Origin: Candidatus Gottesmanbacteria bacterium CG_4_10_14_0_8_um_filter_37_24
GTDB lineage: Bacteria > Patescibacteriota > Microgenomatia > 2-02-FULL-39-11
NCBI GenBank assembly: GCA_002785215.1
Contig: PFMK01000103.1
Location: forward strand, 1 to 14,830
Reading direction: 5' to 3'
Length of the DNA stretch: 14,830 bases
Shown here: positions 7,722 through 12,733 of the stretch, one piece after another
Position numbering within the stretch: the first letter of the stretch is position 1
How the letters are laid out: each line of letters begins with the position of its first letter
Notes under the pieces: model-generated
The model's database searches: none
What the model was told of the DNA's origin: nothing
The model's input: the letters and a program-made list of their open reading frames with translations, nothing else
Made by a program: the position numbers and the translations under genes

Positions 7722-7750
7722 ATATTATAATGTGTGTAATTTCTTGTCAA
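7722..7750 (-). promoter_or_regulatory. Sigma70-type promoter for the 209-aa gene
   Basis: On the minus strand TTGACA (7745-7750) is followed after 17 nt by TAATAT (7722-7727); an overlapping TATAAT (7724-7729) gives a 15-nt spacer. The predicted start is near 7715, leaving a leader of about 40 nt that is mostly hairpin. Confidence 0.65.
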
Positions 7751-7838
7751 TATAACTAAGTGTAACAATGAACATCAAAGTATTATTATATCGGAATTTA
7801 TATTCATTTTATGAAGAAAATTCTTTGCTCCAGATACC

Positions 7839-7867
7839 AAAGACCCTCCCGTTTTACCGGGAGAGTC
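7839..7867 (-). terminator. Terminator of the 195-aa gene
   Basis: About 28 nt after the stop codon at 7895, GACTCTCCCG (7858-7867) pairs with CGGGAGGGTC (7842-7851) over 10 bp with one G-U and a six-base loop. The U-tract is only TTT, so termination may be partial. The region from here to the promoter at 7750 is AT-rich and shows nothing else. Confidence 0.6.
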
Positions 7868-7894
7868 CTTGAACAGTTTCCATTAGCTTAAAAT

Positions 7895-8482
7895 TTATTG
7901 AGAAATACTGACTACAGTATCATTTAAGATTGCCGTAGATGTAGTATCACTCGTAGCAGGTCCGGCATTTACGGTTCCTCCAATTGTATTGAAACTGGAA
8001 CTATTGCCGCCGCTTACTGCTGTGCTTGATGACGTTTGTGTTATCGCGCCAACGTTAGTTACACCAACAACAGCTGTCTTGTCACTATTGAAGACAATTG
8101 CATTTGTTGAAAATGGCCCTGTCGTGTCATTTACTCCCATATCGTCCGCGACTGCGCTATCCTGGCTTAATGCGTATGCACCGGTGTTCAGACTTGCCTG
8201 TTTTGTATTGGTAGCAAGTGCTTCTCCTGATGTGGCCGCTCCACCTTGGGTGTTGAAATCAGCATTGTTATTTCCGCTGACTGATGTGGATGCAGACGTT
8301 TGGGTGAGTCTACCAAGATTTCCAATCGTTACCACTGCAGTTTTTGTATAGTTTCTGATAGCTAAATTCCTGCTGAATGGTCCGGTTGTCTGGTTACCCA
8401 GTTGATTTGCAGCAAGTGCTGGAACTACTGATGCTAATACCATAGCTGCACCAACTGATATACCAAAAAGTTTTTTTATCAT
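7895..8482 (-). CDS. Secreted repeat protein, two modules (A-B)
   Basis: A 195-aa protein when started at ATG 8482. A GTG at 8494 gives four more residues but is part of the Shine-Dalgarno AAGGAGGTGA. The signal peptide covers residues 1-24 (ends PALA, before A25-N26). The mature protein has two modules with TGPFS at T33 and T121, each followed by an Asn/Thr segment, VSGxN, an FNTxGG turn and a TSG or NAG turn. T33 and T121 are at exactly the same positions as in the 372-aa paralogue, so this protein corresponds to one A-B unit of it. There is no membrane anchor and only a short end (VVSISQ). I infer a secreted structural subunit. The gene has a strong promoter, a long structured leader with two intrinsic terminators, and its own downstream terminator, so it is probably monocistronic. 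Confidence 0.88.
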   Translation of the reverse strand: MIKKLFGISVGAAMVLASVVPALAANQLGNQTTGPFSRNLAIRNYTKTAVVTIGNLGRLTQTSASTSVSGNNNADFNTQGGAATSGEALATNTKQASLNTGAYALSQDSAVADDMGVNDTTGPFSTNAIVFNSDKTAVVGVTNVGAITQTSSSTAVSGGNSSSFNTIGGTVNAGPATSDTTSTAILNDTVVSISQ

Positions 8483-8504
8483 GATTCTATTCACCTCCTT
8501 TCAT

Positions 8505-8525
8505 AAACCACGTTTGACGTGGCTT
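8505..8525 (-). promoter_or_regulatory. Hairpin directly 5' of the Shine-Dalgarno sequence
   Basis: AAGCCACGT and ACGTGGTTT pair over nine positions (one G-U) around a three-base loop, ending four bases before AAGGAGGTGA (8491-8500). A hairpin at this spot can protect mRNA and keep the ribosome site single-stranded (inference). Confidence 0.55.
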
Positions 8526-8550
8526 GTAGTTTATTATTGCCTGACTGCAC

Positions 8551-8599
8551 AAAAAAAACACTCTCACCTGCTGTTTTGCAACAGGCAGGGCGAGAGTGT
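8551..8599 (-). terminator. Second intrinsic terminator inside the leader of the 195-aa gene
   Basis: The outer helix ACACTCTC/GAGAGTGT (8592-8599 and 8558-8565) encloses a further helix capped by CTGTT-GCAA-AACAG, a GNRA tetraloop. It runs directly into eight T residues on the minus strand. It lies about 70 nt upstream of the start codon, so transcripts must pass it to express the gene. Confidence 0.75.
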
Positions 8600-8710
8600 G
8601 TCTTTGGACAGAGGGCAGGCTATTTATCATATTGGCAGTCATAAGAGCAGTTAATAATTTTTTTCGACTATAAAATCTACACCGGGCAGGTGTCTAAAAA
8701 GAACTTGTTA

Positions 8711-8765
8711 AAAAATAAAAAGCAATCCGTGATAGTATCGGATTGCTTCCGTTTGCGGTCAGCAA
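8711..8765 (-). promoter_or_regulatory. Candidate riboswitch/attenuator, copy B (antiterminator plus intrinsic terminator)
   Basis: Stem TTGCT/AGCAA (8743-8765) encloses the same 13-nt loop GACCGCAAACGGA as copy A. AGCAA is also part of the terminator 5' arm AAGCAATCCG, which pairs with CGGATTGCTT (8720-8748) and is followed by a T-rich tract (8711-8719). Relative to copy A the stem differs at two pairs, and both changes are compensated (A-T to G-C, C-G to T-A). It starts about 10 nt after the predicted transcription start, so the whole element is at the mRNA 5' end. Confidence 0.7.
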
Positions 8766-8781
8766 ATCTGTGTCTATATCC

Positions 8782-8811
8782 AATGTAAAACAATTTTTCA
8801 CGGCTTGTCAA
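8782..8811 (-). promoter_or_regulatory. Sigma70-type promoter for the 195-aa gene leader
   Basis: Perfect TTGACA (8806-8811) and TACATT (8782-8787) are separated by 18 nt on the minus strand. The predicted start is near 8775, which gives a leader of about 290 nt. Confidence 0.7.
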
Positions 8812-8932
8812 GAGGGAATTTTCACGAATGACTTTATCACGTCTTGACAATCCAAAATTGGTTTAAAAAAATCTTCAAAATGATAAATTCGTGCGGAGAA
8901 AACCTTATAAGTGATTAGGGGCTAATTCACCG

Positions 8933-8957
8933 ACATCACACACCCGGTGTGTGATGT
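8933..8957. repeat. 25-nt perfect palindrome
   Basis: Two 12-nt arms (ACATCACACACC and its exact complement) flank a single central C. It lies 18 nt after the stop of the 53-aa gene and more than 100 nt upstream of the promoter for the 195-aa gene. There is no U-tract on either strand. It could be a protein-binding operator or an mRNA 3'-end hairpin. The rest of 8812-8932 holds only AT-rich promoter-upstream sequence. Confidence 0.6.
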
Positions 8958-8974
8958 TTAGTTTAGTGTAATGT

Positions 8975-9136
8975 TTATCCAAGTCTGACTTTTAAATTAG
9001 CCTCAACTATAGTACCCGGCGGACACATTGATTGCACCAAACGTCCGGTAATTTCCCTGGCATCCGGATCTGCCGGCAAGCTAAAATCATTTGAGAAACC
9101 AAACAATGTCACATGATTGCTCTCTCCTACTCTCAT
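8975..9136 (-). CDS. Small protein of unknown function, 53 aa
   Basis: The frame runs from ATG 9136 to TAA 8975, with GGAGG four bases before the ATG. The product is balanced in composition and protein-like (VGESNHVTLFGFSNDF ... LPADPDAREITGRLVQ ... GTIVEANLKVRLG), not low complexity. A GTG 15 nt upstream is an alternative start. It follows the 89-aa gene by 28 nt on the same strand and is the last of four tightly packed small genes. I recognise no family. Confidence 0.6.
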   Translation of the reverse strand: MRVGESNHVTLFGFSNDFSLPADPDAREITGRLVQSMCPPGTIVEANLKVRLG

Positions 9137-9164
9137 TCTCCCTCCGTCCACGGATGTCGGTGAT

Positions 9165-9434
9165 TCATCCCTTCAGTCTTCTGACTTCATCGGTAACATT
9201 ATGACCCCAAGCCAGACTCTCGTGTCTTGTATTTTCATCACCAGGCGCTGTTACGTAAAATGCCTCTCCCACTCTCAAAAATTTTGAAGCATAAGGTACT
9301 TTTTCTTTGTCCGGTCCTTGGAATATCATATTTAAAAAATAGAACTTATTAAGCCTGTTTACATGAAAGGTGAATCTGATCTTCTCGCGCTCTCTTCGAG
9401 ATAACCATCTACGCTTCCTTGATGCTTGTTTCAA
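9165..9434 (-). CDS. Small basic protein of unknown function, 89 aa
   Basis: The frame is open from TTG 9434, which overlaps the previous gene by 26 nt. An in-frame TAA lies four codons upstream, so TTG is the earliest usual start. ATG 9329 (residue 36, MIFQGPDKE) is the only ATG and would give a 54-aa protein. The N-terminal part is strongly basic (SRKRRWLSRREREK), and the C-terminal part is mixed (FLRVGEAFYVTAPGDENTRHESLAWGHNV, interrupted here for length only by nothing missing functionally). I recognise no family. The start is uncertain, but the C-terminal half is likely real. Confidence 0.5.
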   Translation of the reverse strand: MKQASRKRRWLSRREREKIRFTFHVNRLNKFYFLNMIFQGPDKEKVPYASKFLRVGEAFYVTAPGDENTRHESLAWGHNVTDEVRRLKG

Positions 9435-9711
9435 CTTGATGCATTAACCAAATCGCAGCATCAAATTGACTTCTCCCTCTTTGTTCTTCCAAAAGGGGTT
9501 GAAAATCCTCCTCCATTCTTGATATCAAAGCCCCTAACATTCTTCCACCAAGTGTTCTACTCCCCGGTACTTTACTATGAAGGTCATTTCTTCTCGCCAT
9601 TACACCTTTTTGCATTCCCAGGAAAAAACCGACTTCTTCTTCTTGAGAAAAGCCTGTTGTTATTGCTTTCATCCTTTCAGCCAAATTTATTTTTTCATTC
9701 TCATTAGTCAT
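9409..9711 (-). CDS. Small protein of unknown function, 100 aa
   Basis: I start it at ATG 9711, four bases after the stop of the 82-aa gene. An ATG at 9753 in the same frame would add 14 residues but overlap that gene. The product is largely helical in appearance and charged (NEKINLAERMKAITTGF, then EEEVGFFLGMQKGVMARRND, then a C-terminal LISRMEEDFQPLLEEQRG). It has no signal peptide or membrane segment, so it is probably cytosolic. Tight spacing and overlap with both neighbours suggest a four-gene transcription unit. I recognise no family. Confidence 0.6.
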   Translation of the reverse strand: MTNENEKINLAERMKAITTGFSQEEEVGFFLGMQKGVMARRNDLHSKVPGSRTLGGRMLGALISRMEEDFQPLLEEQRGRSQFDAAIWLMHQVETSIKEA

Positions 9712-9715
9712 AAAT

Positions 9716-9964
9716 TTATCTCGTCGGCCATGGAGGCGGATACTCATAATCAATTACTCTTCGGGGAGTGAATACACCACTTGCTCGATCCACCGTTCCT
9801 TCCCCGCACCGGTGGTCCGGACAAGCCCAACAAAATCCCATTTCAGATTCGTATCCCTCTGGATTAACCCAAACATTATATTGAGTACTGTCACCATGAC
9901 TTCCCTGTCTATGATCACAAATGAACAGGTCAAATCCTGGTTGTGTGATTTTTGACTCTGTCAT
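9716..9964 (-). CDS. Small Cys/His-rich protein of unknown function, 82 aa
   Basis: The first gene of the small-gene unit starts at ATG 9964 with no clear ribosome site; a weak TATAAA lies about 14 nt upstream. Its Cys and His residues are clustered: C16, H18 and H23 (ICDHRQGSH), then C45, C48, H51 and C53 (FCWACPDHRC). The CxxC-x2-H-x-C cluster could hold a zinc ion or another metal (inference). It is not secreted by any visible signal. No family recognised. Confidence 0.6.
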   Translation of the reverse strand: MTESKITQPGFDLFICDHRQGSHGDSTQYNVWVNPEGYESEMGFCWACPDHRCGEGTVDRASGVFTPRRVIDYEYPPPWPTR

Positions 9965-10079
9965 AGATTATTTTTGATTTATAGTATTAAATATAATTTG
10001 AAACTTTTTATGACCCCTTCCTCACCGGTTCTGCGATCCCAATACCCTTATCCCAGTAACTAGCAGTTGTAATATCTCC

Positions 10080-10156
10080 AACCCGTCTGCCCCTGTAATT
10101 TGCCGTAAGCAAATTATTGGAATTCACCCGCGAACACTTTAACCCGTTAACTTTTT
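10080..10156 (-). repeat. Dispersed repeat, copy R1 (inverted relative to R2)
   Basis: On the minus strand this reads AGTTAACGGGTTAAAGTG, TTCGCGGGTGAATTCC, AATTTGC-TTACG-GCAAATT and ACAGGGGCAGACGGGTT. It matches R2 (12503-12577) over about 75 nt with a few substitutions and a 2-nt gap. The AATTTGC/GCAAATT arms form a hairpin. Confidence 0.8.
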
Positions 10157-10192
10157 AACCCTCTAGCTTTTTAAACCCATTATAACCCCATC

Positions 10193-10258
10193 TTCAAAAT
10201 ATCCGTAATCTGTGCTATATATGAAATGCTGCCCTTTTATAAATAAAGGGCCTTTTTT
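10193..10258 (+). promoter_or_regulatory. Weak promoter and terminator-like hairpin before the flippase gene
   Basis: TTCAAA (10193-10198) and TATATA (10216-10221) are 17 nt apart, a weak sigma70-type match. In the short leader that would follow, GCCCTTT (10231-10237) pairs with AAAGGGC (10245-10251), and six T residues (10253-10258) lead straight into ATG 10259. No Shine-Dalgarno sequence is visible. It may be an attenuator, or a terminator for incoming transcription. Confidence 0.45.
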
Positions 10259-11539
10259 ATGGAAAAAAAATTTGAATCTACCAGATACAATCTAGTCAAA
10301 TCCACCGGTTTTGTGCTTTTTGGTTCTGTAATCATCAATATTTTAAACTATATCTTTACTATCCTCATAGGAAGGCTCCTGGGTCCGGCAGCATACGGAG
10401 AAGTAGCCGTGATTTTGGGTCTTTCCACCATCCTGACCGTTCCGGCCCTGTCTCTTACCACCTTTATGGCCACATATTCGGCCAAATACAAAGCCGAGAA
10501 GAAGATATCATCCCTAAATCATCTGCGTACCAGAACAGTCAGTTATGTTTTTGTGACCGGCCTGGGTGTTCTTATCCTTTTCTGGCTATCCCTCCCCTGG
10601 CTTTCGGCGTTTTTGAAGATCGGCAAATCTTCCCTTTTTATTTATGCCATTGTTTTCCCTATTTCCCTAGTGTCTTCTGTAAATACCGGTACTCTCCAGG
10701 GACTGAAAGCATTTATCCCCTTTTCGATAACAGGAATCATCACCACTTTCTTCAAACTGGTTTTATCTCTTCTTTTGGTCAATTTAGGCTTTTGGATAAA
10801 CTCTGTCATGTTCGCTATCGTGCTTGGCGGATTTCTATCCTACCTTTTCGGCCATTATCAAGTCAGAAGTATCCTTTTTCTCCTTTCCCGGGGCCTTAGA
10901 GGAAGACCTGTACATAAGAAAGATTTTTTAAAAGAGATTATTTCGTTTGCCCCGCATATTTTTCTTTCTACCCTTTTTATCACCCTTTTTTCCAATATCG
11001 ATCTCATCCTGGCCAAGCATTATCTCTCTCCTACTCTAGCAGGATTTTACAGTGCTTTGTCCGTAACAGGGAAAATCATATCCTATATTTCAGGCGCTCT
11101 CATCTCCGTCATGCTTCCTTTCGTCTCCTCCTCGCATACGAAGAAAGACGGTAAGAGCGAAAAAATCCTATATTTTTCACTTTCAATCATTCTCATCGTC
11201 TCCGGCGGTACTCTGGCGTTTTTCACCCTTTACCCGAAATTAGTCATAAGTCTCCTTTTTGGAGCAAACTATCTGACGGTTTCCCCTTATCTGTATCTCT
11301 TTGGCCTGGCCATGCTTTTTATGACCCTGTCATCGGTATTTGCGAACTTCTTCATAGGAATAGGGGGGAAGAAATTCATCTATCCATTGTTATTTGGAGT
11401 TATTATGGAGGTGGTACTTATTTATTTTTACCACGAGAATATACTTGATATAACCCTGTCTGTGGTAAAAGCTGCCTTTGTCATGCTTACAGGCCTTATT
11501 GTGATTTTCTTAATCAGTAAAAGAAAGGCAAAGATCTGA
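10259..11539 (+). CDS. Wzx-like oligosaccharide flippase (polysaccharide biosynthesis membrane protein)
   Basis: A 426-aa polytopic membrane protein with about 12 predicted hydrophobic segments, the usual size for Wzx/MOP-superfamily exporters. The N-terminal signature is clear: a first helix FVLFGSVIINILNYIFTI, then GRLLGPAAYGEVAVILGL, as in polysaccharide-synthesis flippases, with GALISVMLPFVSSS and a final helix pair later. Such proteins move undecaprenyl-linked sugars from the cytoplasmic to the outer face of the membrane. The family 2 glycosyltransferase gene starts three bases after its stop, so the two are almost certainly one unit. Substrate cannot be inferred. ATG 10259 directly follows a terminator-like hairpin. 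Confidence 0.93.
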   Translation: MEKKFESTRYNLVKSTGFVLFGSVIINILNYIFTILIGRLLGPAAYGEVAVILGLSTILTVPALSLTTFMATYSAKYKAEKKISSLNHLRTRTVSYVFVTGLGVLILFWLSLPWLSAFLKIGKSSLFIYAIVFPISLVSSVNTGTLQGLKAFIPFSITGIITTFFKLVLSLLLVNLGFWINSVMFAIVLGGFLSYLFGHYQVRSILFLLSRGLRGRPVHKKDFLKEIISFAPHIFLSTLFITLFSNIDLILAKHYLSPTLAGFYSALSVTGKIISYISGALISVMLPFVSSSHTKKDGKSEKILYFSLSIILIVSGGTLAFFTLYPKLVISLLFGANYLTVSPYLYLFGLAMLFMTLSSVFANFFIGIGGKKFIYPLLFGVIMEVVLIYFYHENILDITLSVVKAAFVMLTGLIVIFLISKRKAKI

Positions 11540-11542
11540 TTT

Positions 11543-12490
11543 ATGTCAAAAAGGATATCAATTATCATCCCGGTTTACAACGAAGCGGACAACCTGCAGC
11601 ATTTATATGAGGAGATAAGGAAAGCTACTTCTGATTTACGGAAAAAATACCGGTTCGAGATGATTTTCGTAAATGACGGCAGTACGGATAATACCGCAAA
11701 AATCCTAAGCGCATGGGCGGCAAAAAATAAGAAGGTAAAGTATCTGGAATTTTCCAGAAATTTCGGCAAGGAAATGGCTACTACAGCCGGTATCCACCAC
11801 AGCCGGGGGGATGCGGCTATCATGATGGATGCGGATATGCAGCATCCGCCAAATCTTATAGGTACACTTATTAAAAAATGGGAAAAGGGTGATGAGATGG
11901 TTATTGGTGTCAGAAAAACCGGTAATCATGAAACAATTACCCGGAAGTTTTTCTCTTTCGTCTTCTACCGTATTTTAAAAAAAATCGGTGACACGGAGAT
12001 CATCGCTTCTTCCACTGATTACAGATTGATTGACAAAAAGGTGATAAGAGAATTTATAAAGTTCACGGAAAGAAACCGGATGACCCGGGGTCTTCTGGAC
12101 TGGATGGGTTTTAAAAGAGGTATTGTCTATTTCAAAGCAGGAGTCAGAAGAAACGGCAACGGCAGATATTCTTATATCAAACTCCTCCAACTTGCCGTTT
12201 CCGGTTTTACCTCCCTTTCTTACTTTCCCCTGAAATTTGCCGGTTATCTTGGAATTATAATCACCCTCGTTTCCGGTACCCTCGGGCTTTTTATCTTCGC
12301 GGAAAAATATCTTCTTAAAGATCCTTTAAATTACGCCTTTTCAGGTCCTGCGATTTTGGCTGTCATAAATCTTTTCCTCATCGGGATCGTGCTTTCCTGC
12401 CTGGGACTTATTACATTATATATAGGCAGTATCCATCAGGAAGTGGTAAACCGGCCGATGTATGTGGTGCGGAAAAAGAAGAATTTTTAG
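11543..12490 (+). CDS. Family 2 glycosyltransferase, GtrB/DPM1-like, with two C-terminal membrane helices
   Basis: A 315-aa protein. The GT-A domain (about residues 1-220) starts ISIIIPVYNEADNL and contains FVNDGSTDNT (D45 and D49, nucleotide-sugar binding) and the metal-binding MMDADMQHPP (D96, D98). STDYRLID (157-164) and the C-terminal GRYSYIKLLQLA match the polyprenyl-phosphate transferase group. Two hydrophobic hairpins follow (about 229-254 and 268-296). Such enzymes move a sugar from UDP- or GDP-sugar to undecaprenyl phosphate on the inner face of the membrane; the flippase encoded just upstream, or a related protein, may then carry the product outward. It could supply glycosylation of surface proteins. 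The sugar is unknown. Confidence 0.93.
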   Translation: MSKRISIIIPVYNEADNLQHLYEEIRKATSDLRKKYRFEMIFVNDGSTDNTAKILSAWAAKNKKVKYLEFSRNFGKEMATTAGIHHSRGDAAIMMDADMQHPPNLIGTLIKKWEKGDEMVIGVRKTGNHETITRKFFSFVFYRILKKIGDTEIIASSTDYRLIDKKVIREFIKFTERNRMTRGLLDWMGFKRGIVYFKAGVRRNGNGRYSYIKLLQLAVSGFTSLSYFPLKFAGYLGIIITLVSGTLGLFIFAEKYLLKDPLNYAFSGPAILAVINLFLIGIVLSCLGLITLYIGSIHQEVVNRPMYVVRKKKNF

Positions 12491-12502
12491 TTGTTGCGTT
12501 GT

Positions 12503-12577
12503 TTAAAAGTTAACGGGTTAAAGTGTTCGCGGGTGAACTCCAAATTTGCTTACGGCAAATTACAGGGGCAGGCGGGT
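12503..12577 (+). repeat. Dispersed repeat, copy R2
   Basis: This is a near-identical, inverted copy of R1, starting 12 nt after the GT2 stop codon. It includes GTTAACGGGTTAAAGTG, the AATTTGC/GCAAATT hairpin and AGGGGCAGGCGGGTT. R1 and R2 thus bracket the flippase-GT2 pair. Confidence 0.8.
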
Positions 12578-12580
12578 TTA

Positions 12581-12616
12581 CCCTGAGCGGAGCCGAAGGG
12601 TTGACGGGTTAACGGG
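12581..12616 (+). repeat. Short dispersed element CCCTGAGCGGAGCCGAAGGG with TTGACGGGTTAACGGG tail
   Basis: The 20-nt imperfect palindrome resembles fragments at 14255-14277 and, inverted, at 14800-14830. Elements of this kind are widely scattered in many small genomes (from memory). The tail repeats the GGGTTAAC theme of R1-R3. Confidence 0.65.
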
Positions 12617-12733
12617 ATTTGTGATTTGGAGCTTATTTGGAATTTGGTATTTGAAATTTGTGATTTATTTGTTATTTGGTTCTTGGAATTTATTTGTATT
12701 TTGGAGCTTGGATCTTGGAGCTTAAATAAACTT
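12617..12733 (+). repeat. Degenerate TTGGAATTTG-type simple repeat
   Basis: A run of related short units (GGAGCTT, TTGGAATTTG, GATTTGTGATTT, TTGTATTTTGGAG) fills the space before the GT4 gene. It is open in the GT4 frame from ATG 12626, which creates a false 36-residue N-terminal extension. It holds no gene. Confidence 0.65.

Larger units (their letters stand above)
9965..10258. other. Divergent intergenic region
   Basis: This region separates the minus-strand small genes from the plus-strand flippase. It holds dispersed repeat copy R1 (10080-10156), a GTTAAC/GGGTTAA-type tail (to about 10190), a weak plus-strand promoter and a terminator-like hairpin next to ATG 10259. I see no gene in it. 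Confidence 0.6.

Noticed and set aside
8487..8642. A 51-codon leader frame (ATG 8642 to TAG 8487) running through the second leader terminator to the ribosome site of the 195-aa gene
   Set aside because: It has no Shine-Dalgarno sequence, and the DNA is already explained by RNA structure. Openness over 51 codons can occur by chance. Ribosome profiling showing translation would reopen it as a leader peptide.
6699..8765. Assignment of the GACCGCAAACGGA element to the c-di-GMP-I (GEMM) riboswitch
   Set aside because: The GCAAA string is superficially like the GEMM ACGCAAAGCC segment, but the remaining conserved segments and two-helix architecture are absent and the element is far too short.
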